NCBI RefSeq assembly: GCF_012720115.1
Contig: NZ_VNWN01000008.1
Coordinates: forward strand, 182,658 to 246,657
Origin: Sneathiella chinensis
Lineage (GTDB): Bacteria; Pseudomonadota; Alphaproteobacteria; Sneathiellales; Sneathiellaceae
Direction: 5' to 3'
Length of the DNA: 64,000 nt
Positions 38,494-48,247 of the stretch are shown here, one piece after another (within the stretch, counting starts at the first letter, position 1; each line of letters opens with the position of its first letter). The notes below the pieces were generated by a model, which ran no database searches, was not told the DNA's origin, and was given only the letters and a program-made list of their open reading frames with translations. The translations under genes and the position numbers were made by a program.

Positions 38494-41187
38494 TTGACAA
38501 CAACTGGTCACGACAGCCTGAAGACACGTCGATCACTCGAGATTGACGGAAAGAAATACGACTACTACAGCATTCCGGCCGCCCAAGAAGCCGGCCTTGG
38601 CGACGTATCCCGTCTGCCGTTTTCCCTGAAGGTCCTGCTGGAAAACCTGCTTCGCCACGAAGATGGACGTACCGTCACATCCGACGATGTAAACGCCCTG
38701 GCAGGCTGGCTGAAAGACAAGAAAGCCGACCGCGAAATCGCGTACCGCCCGGCCCGCGTCCTGATGCAGGACTTTACCGGCGTTCCCGCGGTTGTTGACC
38801 TTGCCGCCATGCGCGATGCAATGGTGAACCTTGGTGGTGATCCGAAAAAGATCAACCCGCTGGCACAGTGCGATCTGGTCATCGACCACTCCGTGATGGT
38901 TGACAAGGCCGGTTCCGCCTCCGCCTTTGCTGAAAACGTCGACCTTGAAATGGAACGCAACGGCGAACGCTATGCCTTCCTGCGCTGGGGTCAGAAAGCC
39001 TTCAACAACTTCCGCGTTGTTCCTCCGGGAACCGGCATCTGTCACCAGGTAAACCTTGAATATCTCGCGCAGACCGTCTGGACCACAGAAGACCAGAACG
39101 GTTCCGAGGTTGCCTACCCGGATACCCTCGTCGGCACAGACAGCCACACCACCATGGTGAACGGCATGGCCGTTCTGGGTTGGGGTGTTGGTGGTATTGA
39201 GGCCGAAGCTGTCATGCTGGGCCAGCCGATCTCCATGCTGATCCCCGAAGTTGTCGGCTTCAAGCTGACCGGCAAGCTGAAAGAAGGCACCACCGCAACC
39301 GATCTGGTGCTGACCATCACCCAGATGCTGCGTGCCAAGGGTGTTGTTGGCAAGTTTGTTGAATTCTTCGGTCCGGGTCTGGACGAACTGTCCCTCGCCG
39401 ACCGTGCAACCATTTCCAACATGGCACCGGAATATGGCGCAACTTGCGGCTTCTTCCCGATCGATGAGGAAACCATCAACTTCCTGAACTTCACCGCACG
39501 TGATGCAGACCGTGTCAAGCTGGTGGAAGCCTATGCCAAGGCACAGGGCATGTGGCGCGATGCCGATACACCGGACCCGGTCTTCACCGACACGCTGGAA
39601 CTGGATATCAGCTCTGTTGAGCCGAGCCTGGCCGGACCGAAGCGTCCGCAGGACCGTGTTCTGCTGTCCGAGGCCACTTCTGAATTCCAGAAAGCCCTGC
39701 CGACCCTGTCCGGCAACAACGACGGCATCGAAAAGAAGGTTGCCGTTGCTGGCACCGATTACAGCATTGGCAGCGGCGATGTGATCATCGCGGCCATCAC
39801 CTCCTGTACAAACACGTCCAACCCGGGTGTGATGCTGGCCGCCGGTCTGGTTGCCCGCAACGCCCGCGCCAAGGGCCTGAAAGTCAAGCCGTGGGTCAAG
39901 ACCTCGCTGGCACCGGGTTCCAAGGTTGTGACCGACTATCTGGTCGAAGCTGGCCTGCAGGACGATCTGGACGCGCTCGGCTTTAACCTTGTCGGTTACG
40001 GCTGTACAACCTGTATCGGTAACTCTGGCCCGGTCGCAGAACCGATCGCCAACGCCATTGCCGAAGGCGAACTGGTTGCCTGTTCCGTTCTGTCCGGTAA
40101 CCGGAACTTCGAAGGCCGCGTCAGCCCGCAGGCAAAAGCCAACTATCTGGCCTCACCGCCACTGGTTGTTGCCTACGCCATTGCCGGCTCCCTGAACATC
40201 GACATCACCAAGGATGCCCTCGGTGAAGATCAGGACGGCAACCCGGTTTACCTGAAAGACATCTGGCCGACCAATCAGGAAGTCCATGACGTTGTTCGCG
40301 ACTCCCTGAACCGGGACATGTTCGCAAAGCGTTACAGCGATGTGTTCGCCGGCGACGCCGCATGGCAGAGCATTGAAACTGCAGAAGGTCAGACCTACAC
40401 CTGGGACGCCGCTTCCACCTATGTCCAGCATCCTCCGTATTTCGAAGGCATGCAGAAAGACGCAGGCGGTTTCAGCGACATTCAGGGCGCCCGTGTTCTG
40501 GCCCTGCTTGGCGACTCTGTCACCACCGACCATATCTCTCCGGCCGGTGCCATCAAGGCAGACAGCCCGGCAGGTGAATATCTGCGTGACCACAATGTTC
40601 CGGAAAAAGACTTCAACTCCTATGGCTCTCGCCGTGGTAACCACGAAGTCATGATGCGCGGCACCTTTGCCAACATCCGTCTTCGCAACGAAGTTGCACC
40701 GGGCACAGAGGGCGGCGTTACCCGCCACATGCCGGATGGGGAACAGCAGTGGATCTATGATGCATCCATGCAGTACCAGAAAGACGGTGTTCCGCTGGTG
40801 GTCTTCGCTGGCAAGGAATACGGTACCGGCTCCAGCCGTGACTGGGCTGCCAAGGGCACTCGCCTGCTGGGCATCAAGGCCGTTGTCGCGGAAAGCTTCG
40901 AGCGTATCCACCGGTCCAATCTGGTCGGTATGGGCATCCTGCCCCTCCAGTTCCCGGAAGGCGTCACCCGCCAGACCCTGAAACTGGATGGTACGGAAAC
41001 CGTTGATATCACCGGCATCGAAGGCGGTATCAAGCCTCGCATGACCGTTCCCTGCGCGATCACCCGTGCGGACGGTTCCACCGTCAATGTCGACCTGCTG
41101 TGCCGGATCGACACCCTCGACGAAGTGGAATACTACCGTCACGAAGGTATCCTGCAGTATGTTCTGAGAAACCTGTCCGCCTCCTAA
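38494..41187 (+). CDS. acnA: Aconitate hydratase A
   Basis: Isomerises citrate and isocitrate in the TCA cycle. The 897-residue protein has the [4Fe-4S] ligands in [13 protein letters not shown] and [12 protein letters not shown], the SHTTMVNGM motif, and the C-terminal swivel with [15 protein letters not shown]. The start is a TTG at 38494. It is strongly supported by AGGAG seven bases upstream and by the absence of an ATG before the conserved region. A clear terminator follows. A DUF1223 gene comes next, an arrangement common in alphaproteobacteria. Confidence 0.97.
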   Translation: MTTTGHDSLKTRRSLEIDGKKYDYYSIPAAQEAGLGDVSRLPFSLKVLLENLLRHEDGRTVTSDDVNALAGWLKDKKADREIAYRPARVLMQDFTGVPAVVDLAAMRDAMVNLGGDPKKINPLAQCDLVIDHSVMVDKAGSASAFAENVDLEMERNGERYAFLRWGQKAFNNFRVVPPGTGICHQVNLEYLAQTVWTTEDQNGSEVAYPDTLVGTDSHTTMVNGMAVLGWGVGGIEAEAVMLGQPISMLIPEVVGFKLTGKLKEGTTATDLVLTITQMLRAKGVVGKFVEFFGPGLDELSLADRATISNMAPEYGATCGFFPIDEETINFLNFTARDADRVKLVEAYAKAQGMWRDADTPDPVFTDTLELDISSVEPSLAGPKRPQDRVLLSEATSEFQKALPTLSGNNDGIEKKVAVAGTDYSIGSGDVIIAAITSCTNTSNPGVMLAAGLVARNARAKGLKVKPWVKTSLAPGSKVVTDYLVEAGLQDDLDALGFNLVGYGCTTCIGNSGPVAEPIANAIAEGELVACSVLSGNRNFEGRVSPQAKANYLASPPLVVAYAIAGSLNIDITKDALGEDQDGNPVYLKDIWPTNQEVHDVVRDSLNRDMFAKRYSDVFAGDAAWQSIETAEGQTYTWDAASTYVQHPPYFEGMQKDAGGFSDIQGARVLALLGDSVTTDHISPAGAIKADSPAGEYLRDHNVPEKDFNSYGSRRGNHEVMMRGTFANIRLRNEVAPGTEGGVTRHMPDGEQQWIYDASMQYQKDGVPLVVFAGKEYGTGSSRDWAAKGTRLLGIKAVVAESFERIHRSNLVGMGILPLQFPEGVTRQTLKLDGTETVDITGIEGGIKPRMTVPCAITRADGSTVNVDLLCRIDTLDEVEYYRHEGILQYVLRNLSAS

Positions 41188-41213
41188 CCGAGTGCAGGAT
41201 CAGGACCTGATTG

Positions 41214-41241
41214 AAACGGCGGCCTTCGGGCCGCCGTTTTT
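41214..41241 (+). terminator. Rho-independent terminator after acnA
   Basis: AAACGGCGGCC-TTCG-GGCCGCCGTTT is a perfect 11-base stem with a stable UUCG tetraloop, followed by TTT. It lies 27 bases past the acnA stop. Confidence 0.92.
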
Positions 41242-41294
41242 CGTTCACCGAAGGGTGAATTGTCTGTGAGGGGCAATGCCCCTATGCTCGCATC

Positions 41295-42035
41295 ATGACC
41301 AAGTTTTTCCGTTGCTCCCTTGCCATTGCCCTCGTCCTTGCTGTTGCCCTCGGCCTGCCGTTATCCCGCACCGCCGGGGCCGATACCGTCAAGCAGGTGG
41401 ATACGGTGCTGGAACTCTATACCTCGCAGGGGTGTTCCTCCTGCCCGCCTGCCGATGCGTTGCTGGGCGAGGTGTCTTCCCGACCCGGCATTCTGGGCCT
41501 GTCCTTCGCGGTCACCTACTGGGATTATATCGGCTGGAAGGACAGCTTTGCCGACCCCCGGAACGATCAGCGGCAAACCGCCTATCGGCAGCGCCTGAAC
41601 GCCCGCTATGTCTATACGCCGCAGATGATCATCGCCGGACGGGATCACTTTGTCGGCTCTGACAGGGCCGCCCTTGAAAACAGCCTGCAAACCCACGCTG
41701 GCCACGGCAAAGACATGCCCCTTGTGTGGGACATGGACAGCGACCGCCTGCATATTCGCCTGCCGGCGCGGGATATTTCGGCGGTTATCTGGATGGCGGA
41801 ACTGGACAACACCGGCACCGTTTCCATCCGGCGGGGCGAGAATGCCGGGCGCACCATCACCTATCACAACGTGGTGCATGATTTCCGCGCGCTTCGGGAC
41901 TGGGACGGCACTGCCGGGACGGTGGAAATCGACCTCGCAACGCTTCGCCTGAAAAAACGCGACGGCTGTGCCATCCTGATCCAGAAAGACGGTCATGGCC
42001 CCATTCTGGCGGCCCTTGATATCCGGCTGGACTGA
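41295..42035 (+). CDS. DUF1223-family secreted protein
   Basis: A 246-residue protein with a signal peptide (cleavage likely near RTAGA at residue 29). A thioredoxin-like start follows, LELYTSQGCSSCPPADALL, with Cys47 and Cys50 in a CXXC arrangement. This is the hallmark of DUF1223, a thioredoxin-fold family of unknown substrate found beside acnA in many alphaproteobacteria. It is probably periplasmic and redox-active. The gene lies after the acnA terminator, so it is likely transcribed separately. Confidence 0.88.
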   Translation: MTKFFRCSLAIALVLAVALGLPLSRTAGADTVKQVDTVLELYTSQGCSSCPPADALLGEVSSRPGILGLSFAVTYWDYIGWKDSFADPRNDQRQTAYRQRLNARYVYTPQMIIAGRDHFVGSDRAALENSLQTHAGHGKDMPLVWDMDSDRLHIRLPARDISAVIWMAELDNTGTVSIRRGENAGRTITYHNVVHDFRALRDWDGTAGTVEIDLATLRLKKRDGCAILIQKDGHGPILAALDIRLD

Positions 42036-42111
42036 CCACCGCCCAAGCCGCCTTGCCTTGGCCCCGACAACCAGCGTATAAAAAGACAATAATAAACAAG
42101 AATGGCAAGGT

Positions 42112-42927
42112 ATGATGACAAAAGATCCCGCCCCCCTGAAGCCCGCTGCGACTGTCCTGCTAGTTCGGGACTGCAAGAAACAATCCGATTCCCTTGAGGT
42201 TTTCATGGTGGTCCGCCACCATCAGATCGATTTCGCCTCTGGCGCCCTGGTTTTTCCCGGCGGCAAGGTGGACCGCGGCGATTCCCACCCCGATCTTGTC
42301 CGTCACCTGCCGAAAGACCAGCCCGCGGACGATCCGCTACTATCGTTCAAGGTCGCCTCGATCCGCGAAGCGTTTGAGGAATGCAACGTCCTGCTGGCCC
42401 GCGAAATCGGGTCCTCCTCGCTGATCGGGCCGGACCGGTTGGAAACACTGGTCGACCAGTACCGCAAGGACATGCAGGCCGGTGCCATCGATATCCTGAC
42501 CATGGCAAAGGCGGAAAATCTTGAGCTGGCCACGGATACGCTGGCCCACTATTCCCACTGGCTGACGCCGACCTTCATGCCGAAACGCTTTGACACCCAT
42601 TTCTTCGTCGCCATTGCCCCGCCGGAACAACTGGCGGTTCACGATGGGGAGGAATCCGTTGATTCCGTCTGGATCGGCCCCAATGAGGCCCGCGAAGGGG
42701 CTCAAGACGGTAAATACACCATCATTTTCCCGACCCTGATGAATTTGGAGCATCTGGGCCGGTTTGGCTCTGCGGAAGAAGCCCTGCACCAGTCCGACAC
42801 ATCAAAAACGGTTTCCGTTCTGCCAAAACTGGAGGTCACCCCGGAAGGGAAGTTCCTGAACATCCCCGCCGAGGCCGGTTACAGCGTGACCCGGCGGCCT
42901 ATCGACCCGATCATGGACAAGAAATAG
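42112..42927 (+). CDS. Nudix hydrolase, NUDT19-like
   Basis: A 271-residue Nudix protein. The box is split: GGKVDRGD and then, after an insertion of about 30 residues, SIREAFEECNVLLARE. This is the arrangement of the NUDT19/RP2p-type branch, several members of which hydrolyse CoA esters. Substrate here is inferred only. Two adjacent ATG codons could start it; 42112 is taken, though 42115 has better spacing from AAGG. Confidence 0.82.
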   Translation: MMTKDPAPLKPAATVLLVRDCKKQSDSLEVFMVVRHHQIDFASGALVFPGGKVDRGDSHPDLVRHLPKDQPADDPLLSFKVASIREAFEECNVLLAREIGSSSLIGPDRLETLVDQYRKDMQAGAIDILTMAKAENLELATDTLAHYSHWLTPTFMPKRFDTHFFVAIAPPEQLAVHDGEESVDSVWIGPNEAREGAQDGKYTIIFPTLMNLEHLGRFGSAEEALHQSDTSKTVSVLPKLEVTPEGKFLNIPAEAGYSVTRRPIDPIMDKK

Positions 42928-42943
42928 GCCAACACCCCAATCC

Positions 42944-43267
42944 CTATAACAGGCCGAGTGCAAAGGTCAGCCCCTTGAACAGGTTGCCGACCATTGCATC
43001 GGTCTTGCGGGCCTCCTCGGCCCAGTCCCGAAGGGCACGCAACGATCCTTCACTGGCCTTGAACTCACTGGTCAGGGCCGTATAGCGGTCCGTTGTACCG
43101 GTCATGGCCCGGGCCTGAAGGGCCTGCACCTCCAGATAGACAATTCGCCGAAGATTAAGAAGATTGGCCGCCTTTTCCCGGGGCATCTTGCCAATATCCA
43201 CATCCTCGAATTCCTGTTGCAGGGCCAGCAATCTGTGCAAGGCCGTTCCGTTATCGGTTTCGCTCAT
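42944..43267 (-). CDS. Small helical protein of unknown function
   Basis: A 107-residue protein, entirely helical in appearance, with heptad-like stretches (LLALQQEFEDV, AANLLNLRRIVYLEVQALQAR) and a hydrophobic C-terminus (MVGNLFKGLTFALGLL). It has no signal peptide and no recognised domain. It starts three bases after the stop of the lipoprotein gene upstream, so the two form an operon and may work together. Confidence 0.7.
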   Translation of the reverse strand: MSETDNGTALHRLLALQQEFEDVDIGKMPREKAANLLNLRRIVYLEVQALQARAMTGTTDRYTALTSEFKASEGSLRALRDWAEEARKTDAMVGNLFKGLTFALGLL

Positions 43268-43270
43268 GGG

Positions 43271-44314
43271 TTACTCCGTTGTTGGTGACATCAGCAATGG
43301 CGCCGCCTTGCGGCTCTGGTCCTCGGCCCTCGCCACCAGAGAGAGGAAAGCATTCGCCCCCGCCCCATTGACCGGGCCCCGCCCTGCAAGGGCTGGATTA
43401 CCGCCCTCCTCCTCCAGCACCGCTTTCATCTGGCCGTGGGTCTCGATCATTTTCATCAGGGCCATCTGGGCAAGGCGCAGCGCCTCATCCTGTTGACGGC
43501 CCGCCTCCTCCAGTTCCAGAATGCGCTCCACGATCGCCGGCTTGCGGCGCTTCTGCCGAGCGTCACTTTCATCCATCAAGGCAAGCCGCGACCGCCTCGT
43601 GGACAGATCAAACTTTACCGCCCGTTCCGTCAGGCCCCGCAAGCCCCCCCGGCAAAGTTGCAGGGTTTCAAGGGTCGGCGTCTCCATCAGGGCAATCGTC
43701 CCCAACTCACATTCCAGACTTTCATCCTGACTGGACCCAAGGTCATACACCAGCAACAGCCCCGCCTTTTCCACAAGTGGATGATAGGTCACCAGAACAT
43801 CCCGTATCTTTTCCAGCGCCGTGTCACCGGTCAAGGCCATGGAAAGGCCCGATACCGTGGCCAGCAGATCGCGCTCCTGCACCCGTCCCAATGTCTGCTC
43901 CACGGAGAAATTTTCAGGACTGATCCGGGAAATTTCGCTCATATCCGCGACAAGATCGGGAAAGGCAGGGGGCGTCCCCACGGCCCCGCCGCTTGTCTGA
44001 ACAGCTTTCGCATATTCATTCAGGGCCTGCAAAACGGCGCGCCGGGCATTCCGGTCTTCCTTGCCCAGCAGGGGCGGCGTGGTCACTTCCGGGTCGGACC
44101 CCAGTTCCATCTGGAAATCAATATTATGACGCAGGGCCTGCCGGTTGAGCTGTTCCGCCCGCTCATAATGCTGTTCCACAAGCGCCGTCAGGCGGCCAAT
44201 CCCCCCGGCGAAGCCGTCAAACTCCGTCACAACACCGGACACTGTCTGGGCCGTACATCCTCCCAGCAAGACCACCAGTAGGACAGCAAGCCCCCCTCTC
44301 ACACGGATGAACAT
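43271..44314 (-). CDS. Putative lipoprotein of unknown function
   Basis: A 347-residue protein with a clear lipobox (LLGGC, lipidated Cys20). A long, mostly helical body rich in Glu, Arg and Leu follows, with a C-terminal region that looks coiled-coil (RILELEEAGRQQDEALRLAQMALMKM). No enzyme motif was seen. It is probably anchored to a membrane and faces the periplasm. It is co-transcribed with the small helical protein downstream. A family name could not be assigned. Confidence 0.75.
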   Translation of the reverse strand: MFIRVRGGLAVLLVVLLGGCTAQTVSGVVTEFDGFAGGIGRLTALVEQHYERAEQLNRQALRHNIDFQMELGSDPEVTTPPLLGKEDRNARRAVLQALNEYAKAVQTSGGAVGTPPAFPDLVADMSEISRISPENFSVEQTLGRVQERDLLATVSGLSMALTGDTALEKIRDVLVTYHPLVEKAGLLLVYDLGSSQDESLECELGTIALMETPTLETLQLCRGGLRGLTERAVKFDLSTRRSRLALMDESDARQKRRKPAIVERILELEEAGRQQDEALRLAQMALMKMIETHGQMKAVLEEEGGNPALAGRGPVNGAGANAFLSLVARAEDQSRKAAPLLMSPTTE

Positions 44315-44400
44315 TATATGGCTCCCGTTTCGTTTACCCGTTATTGGAAGTCCATATATAGGAAATACAATTTTAAATTGAATATCTTTTTTATTCGCAC

Positions 44401-44429
44401 AAAAAAAGAGCGGCCCGAAAGCCGCTCTT
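44401..44429 (-). terminator. Rho-independent terminator after htpG
   Basis: AAGAGCGGC and GCCGCTCTT form a 9-base stem with a 6-base loop. On the minus strand it is followed by seven T. It starts about 30 bases beyond the htpG stop. Confidence 0.9.
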
Positions 44430-44460
44430 ACCGATAAAACGGATTTTGAAAAGACGCGTT

Positions 44461-46335
44461 TTACAGACCGGATGTCATGAACCGGGCCATCCGCTGGGAA
44501 AACGCAACCGGATCGGAAATCGGGTCGCCTTCAACGATATGGGCCTGATCCAGCAACAACAGGGCGGCATCCTCCGCCACATCGGACTGATTGCTATCCT
44601 GATCCAGCTTTTCGGCCAGTTTCAGGATCAGTTCATGCTTGGGATTGATTTCCATGATGCGCTGTGATGCGGCCCCGTCGAACTGGTTGTGGGCCTTCAG
44701 CATCTTCTCAAGATGGATATCCATATCGCCGTCATCGGCCACCAGACAGACCGGGCTGTCGGTCAGGCGAACGGATTCGCGCACATCCTTGACCTGCCCT
44801 TCCAGCGCTGTCTTGAAACAGGCAATCAGGGTGGACAGGTTGCGGCTCTCCTCCTGCGTGTCCTCCTTGTCGTCTTCCTCGGCGCTCTTGACCTTGTCCA
44901 GATCAGCGGACCCGCGGGTGACGGACTTGAACGGCTTGCCATCAAACTCGGACTGGCGGCTCAGCCAGAAATTATCGACCGCATCGTCCAGCAGCAGGAC
45001 CTCGATCCCCTTGGCCTTGAAACCCTCGATCTGCGGGCTTTTGCGAAGGGCATTCAGGTCATCCCCGGAAATATAGTACAGGGCTTCCTGCCCGTCCTTC
45101 ATGCGGGAGACATAATCGGCAAGGCTGATCGGGGTGTCGGATGCGGTGCTGTGGAACCGCGCCAGCTTCAAAATCCGGTCGCTGTTTTCCATATCCTCAT
45201 AGATACCCTCTTTCAGGACGGCCCCAAAGTTGGACCAGAAGGCCAGATATCCGTCCGTATCCTTGCTGGCCCGCTTTTCCAGTTCGCCCAGCACCTTCTT
45301 GACCAGCCCGGACCGGATCTTGCGAAGAACCGGGTTGTTCTGAAGCATTTCCCGGCTGACATTGAGGGGAAGATCCTCGGAATCCACGATCCCCCGCAGG
45401 AAGCGAAGGTAAGGCGGGATCAATTCCTCGCATTCATCCGTGATAAAGACCCGCTTCACATAAAGTTGCAGCTTGGAGCTGCGCTCCGGATTGAACAGGT
45501 CGAACGGCCGCTGTTCCGGGATAAACAGAAGCAGGCTGTATTCAATAACCCCTTCCACCTTGCTGTGCAGGGTGATCCATGGTGTATCGAAGGCATGGGC
45601 CACATGGTGATAGAATTCGGTATATTGTTCGTCGCTGATCTCTGATTTCGGGCGGGTCCACAAGGCGCTGGCCGTATTCAGGGTTTCATCCTCGCCGTCT
45701 TCTTCGGTGGCTTTCAGGATCACCGGCAGGGCGATATGATCGGCGTAGGTCTTGACGACGGACCGAACCCGATGCGGATCCAGATATTCCGCCGCATCCT
45801 CCTTCATATGCAGGACAATGGTGGTGCCCCGGCCCGCACGCTCCGCTGTATCAATGGTGAAGGACCCGTGCCCGTCGGAAGACCATGTATGGGCCGTGTC
45901 TGAACCGGCCTTGCGGCTTGTCACCGTAACCTTGTCGGCAACCATGAAGGATGAATAGAAGCCAACGCCGAACTGGCCGATCACGCTTACATCCTTCGCC
46001 GCGTCCTCGTTCAGGTCCTTGACGAAGTTGGAGGTGCCCGACCGGGCAATGGTGCCCAGATTGTCGATCATCTCCTGTTCAGTCATGCCGATACCATTAT
46101 CGGAAATGGTCAGGGTCCGCGCTTCCTTGTCGATCTCCAGCACAACCTTGAAATCAGGATCATCCTCGATCAGGTCCGGGGCCGTCAGGGCCGCGTATCT
46201 CAAGCGGTCGCAAGCATCCGAGGAGTTCGAGACAAGCTCGCGCAGAAAAATCTCTTTCTGGCTGTAGAGGGAATGGGCGACAATATGCAGAAGTTTAGCA
46301 ACCTCAGCCTGAAACTCATGCGTTTTTTCCGTCAT
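44461..46335 (-). CDS. htpG: Molecular chaperone HtpG (Hsp90)
   Basis: An ATP-dependent chaperone of 624 residues acting as a cytoplasmic dimer. GHKL ATPase motifs are clear: ELVSNSSDACDRLRY, SDNGIGMT, GTIARSGTSNF and GQFGVGFYSSFMVAD. The middle-domain Arg loop (PLNVSREMLQ) is present. ATG 46335 is preferred over an upstream GTG at 46350. A possible heat-shock or sigma-70 promoter lies 40 to 70 bases upstream. Confidence 0.98.
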   Translation of the reverse strand: MTEKTHEFQAEVAKLLHIVAHSLYSQKEIFLRELVSNSSDACDRLRYAALTAPDLIEDDPDFKVVLEIDKEARTLTISDNGIGMTEQEMIDNLGTIARSGTSNFVKDLNEDAAKDVSVIGQFGVGFYSSFMVADKVTVTSRKAGSDTAHTWSSDGHGSFTIDTAERAGRGTTIVLHMKEDAAEYLDPHRVRSVVKTYADHIALPVILKATEEDGEDETLNTASALWTRPKSEISDEQYTEFYHHVAHAFDTPWITLHSKVEGVIEYSLLLFIPEQRPFDLFNPERSSKLQLYVKRVFITDECEELIPPYLRFLRGIVDSEDLPLNVSREMLQNNPVLRKIRSGLVKKVLGELEKRASKDTDGYLAFWSNFGAVLKEGIYEDMENSDRILKLARFHSTASDTPISLADYVSRMKDGQEALYYISGDDLNALRKSPQIEGFKAKGIEVLLLDDAVDNFWLSRQSEFDGKPFKSVTRGSADLDKVKSAEEDDKEDTQEESRNLSTLIACFKTALEGQVKDVRESVRLTDSPVCLVADDGDMDIHLEKMLKAHNQFDGAASQRIMEINPKHELILKLAEKLDQDSNQSDVAEDAALLLLDQAHIVEGDPISDPVAFSQRMARFMTSGL

Positions 46336-46373
46336 CTTTTCCAATCTCACATACTTTGAATTACGCTGCCCCT

Positions 46374-46402
46374 TATATGAAGAGTGACACCCGGGCGATC
46401 AA
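46374..46402 (-). promoter_or_regulatory. Candidate htpG promoter, possibly RpoH-dependent
   Basis: On the minus strand CTTGATC (TTGATC at 46402-46397) is followed after 17 bases by CATATA (46379-46374). The CTTG start resembles heat-shock -35 boxes and the spacing also fits sigma-70. The sigma assignment is inference. Confidence 0.4.
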
Positions 46403-46440
46403 GTATTTCTGTGGCGAGGGGCCGGAAAAGTTCAGGGGAG

Positions 46441-46487
46441 GGGAAAAATAAGACCCACTCCGAGGGGCGCAAAAATTCGGAGTGGGC
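46441..46487 (-). terminator. Orphan terminator-like hairpin between htpG and gntR
   Basis: CCCACTCCGA (46454-46463) and TCGGAGTGGG (46477-46486) form a perfect 10-base stem. On the minus strand it is followed by TCTTATTTTTCCCC, a good terminator tail. No annotated gene ends here: htpG starts downstream and the GntR gene reads the other way. It may end a short unannotated minus-strand RNA. The rest of the 335-base gap (46336-46670) shows no gene. Confidence 0.5.
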
Positions 46488-46670
46488 CTTGTGTGATCAT
46501 CAACCGATGTGTGTAAATGGCTTTGATCAAATTTAAGCTTAGCCCTATTTGGAATGATCGTTCAAGCAAAATTTATCCCCTGTTGAGAATTATCCAGCCT
46601 GCACAACTTTTCACAAATTACACGCGATGGTCGTTCTTACCCGGAACACGCTCAAAAAGGGGTATGAAGA

Positions 46671-47402
46671 ATGATCATCGAAACCACAGGGAAAACCGGC
46701 ATCAATCCGGGGCATTCGCCCAAGCCGCTGTATGAACAGGTCAAGATTTATGTGAAATCACGGATCAAAAACGGCGACTGGCCCTGTCACAGCCAGATTC
46801 CGTCGGAACATACCCTGGTCCGAGAGATGGGAATCTCGCGCATGACCATTCACCGGGCCTTGCGGGAACTGACACAGGAGGGGGTTCTCGATCGCATACA
46901 GGGTGTTGGCACCTTCGTCGCCAAACCGCCCCAGGGCAGGATTACCGTTGAAATGAAGGATATCGATCAGGCAATCCGGGATGAAGGCCGCCTGCATCAG
47001 GCACAGGTTCATTTTCATCAGGCAGAACCGCTCAGCGCCGAAGACGCCCTGCCCCTTGGCCTTCACGAAGGGGACGAGGTGTTCCGATCCTACATTGTAC
47101 ACCGGGAAAACGGCCATCCGCTCATGCTTGAGGACCGCTTTGTCAATCCGGCCCTGCTGCCGGACTATCTCAAGCAGGATTTCTCCAGACTGACCACCAG
47201 CCGATATATTCAGGACAGCCTGTCCATGTTGTCCCATGAACAGACAATTCGCGCCGTCCTTTCCACCCCTGAAACCAGCCATTTTCTGGAGCTGGCGAGC
47301 ACCGTCCCCTGTTTTCAGGTCAACCGGAAAACCTGGTCGGGCAACAAGATTGTCTCGATGGTCAGAATGGTCTATTCCGGCGACCGGTATCAGCTAACCT
47401 AG
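46671..47402 (+). CDS. GntR-family repressor, HutC subfamily
   Basis: A 243-residue regulator. The N-terminal winged helix is at residues 20-85 (IPSEHTLVREMGISRMTIHRAL, GVGTFVAKP). A UTRA effector domain follows, with LPLGLHEGDEVFRSYIVHRENG and LMLEDRFVNPALLP. It most resembles HutC histidine-utilisation repressors, but no hut gene is in the window, so target and ligand are unknown. It may act at a distance or on itself. Confidence 0.85.
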   Translation: MIIETTGKTGINPGHSPKPLYEQVKIYVKSRIKNGDWPCHSQIPSEHTLVREMGISRMTIHRALRELTQEGVLDRIQGVGTFVAKPPQGRITVEMKDIDQAIRDEGRLHQAQVHFHQAEPLSAEDALPLGLHEGDEVFRSYIVHRENGHPLMLEDRFVNPALLPDYLKQDFSRLTTSRYIQDSLSMLSHEQTIRAVLSTPETSHFLELASTVPCFQVNRKTWSGNKIVSMVRMVYSGDRYQLT

Positions 47403-47521
47403 TATGCAAAGTCAGCGTCTTATCAACATGTTATCGCACGGGCAGACTTTTGTTTTACCTATACAATAGAGCTAATCCATGATAATGTGAACAACCGTAG
47501 ACCTGAGATATATTTATTCTG

Positions 47522-48178
47522 ATGAAAATTCTGATTGCCGATGACCATCCACTGTACCGCATGGCATTATGCGGCCTTCTGGAACAACTGGATGAAAACG
47601 CAAACATAATAGATTGCAACGATTTCACAGAACTTCGTGAAGAAATGTACAAGGACGGCCCCAAGCCGGATCTTGTCATCCTCGACATTAAAATGCCGGG
47701 ACCGAAGTTCGACGATGTCCTCACCGGACTGAAAAAGGATTTTCCGGATATCCCGGTTGTTATCGTCTCCGCCTCGGAAGAATTACCGGATATGTCCAAT
47801 GCCCTGAAACTGGGGGCGGACGGGTATATTCCAAAATCGTCGTCCCGGGAAATCCTTCTCAGCGCCATAAGATTGGTCCTTTCCGGCGGCAAATATATCC
47901 CTTCCCAGGCCTTTACCCTTTCTACATCCTCCCCCGAAAAAACAAAGAAAACCACCCCGCAGCCCTCATCCGGCAAAGCCACTTCCGGGACGGACAGCCT
48001 GACCCGGCGCCAGCGCAATGTTCTGGACCTGATGGCGCAGGGGCGGTCAAACCGCGAAATCGCAGAGGCCCTGAACCTTGCGGAAAGTACCGTCAAGGTT
48101 CACATCACGGCTATTTTCAGGACATTGGGGGTTTCCAACAGGACACAAGCGGTCTTGCAGGCGAAAGAACTGGTCTGA
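47522..48178 (+). CDS. NarL/LuxR-type response regulator, orphan
   Basis: A 218-residue two-domain regulator. The receiver domain has the acidic pair Asp7-Asp8, phosphoacceptor Asp55 (VILDIKMPG) and the conserved Lys in IPKSSSRE. A Pro/Thr/Ser-rich linker (about residues 135-158) leads to a LuxR-type helix-turn-helix (LTRRQRNVLDLMAQGRSNREIAEALNLAESTVKVHI is the region; key parts are NREIA and STVKVH). No histidine kinase lies nearby. The regulon cannot be read from the sequence. Confidence 0.9.
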   Translation: MKILIADDHPLYRMALCGLLEQLDENANIIDCNDFTELREEMYKDGPKPDLVILDIKMPGPKFDDVLTGLKKDFPDIPVVIVSASEELPDMSNALKLGADGYIPKSSSREILLSAIRLVLSGGKYIPSQAFTLSTSSPEKTKKTTPQPSSGKATSGTDSLTRRQRNVLDLMAQGRSNREIAEALNLAESTVKVHITAIFRTLGVSNRTQAVLQAKELV

Positions 48179-48204
48179 CCCCAGACTTTTAGCCGGAACC
48201 GACA

Positions 48205-48247
48205 GAAAAAGCGGCGCTTATCCCCTGATCAGAGGGCGCGCGCCGCT
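48205..48247 (-). terminator. Terminator overlapping the end of the AAA+ ATPase gene
   Basis: AGCGGCGC (48247-48240, minus strand) pairs with GCGCCGCT (48217-48210), followed by TTTTTCTG. The inner part can extend the stem (CCCCT/AGAGGG). The upstream arm overlaps the last codons of the ATPase gene. Confidence 0.55.

Noticed and set aside
46517..46735. 72-codon plus-strand frame upstream of the GntR gene
   Set aside because: It has no ribosome site, overlaps the true GntR start, and its codon use is unlike its neighbours.
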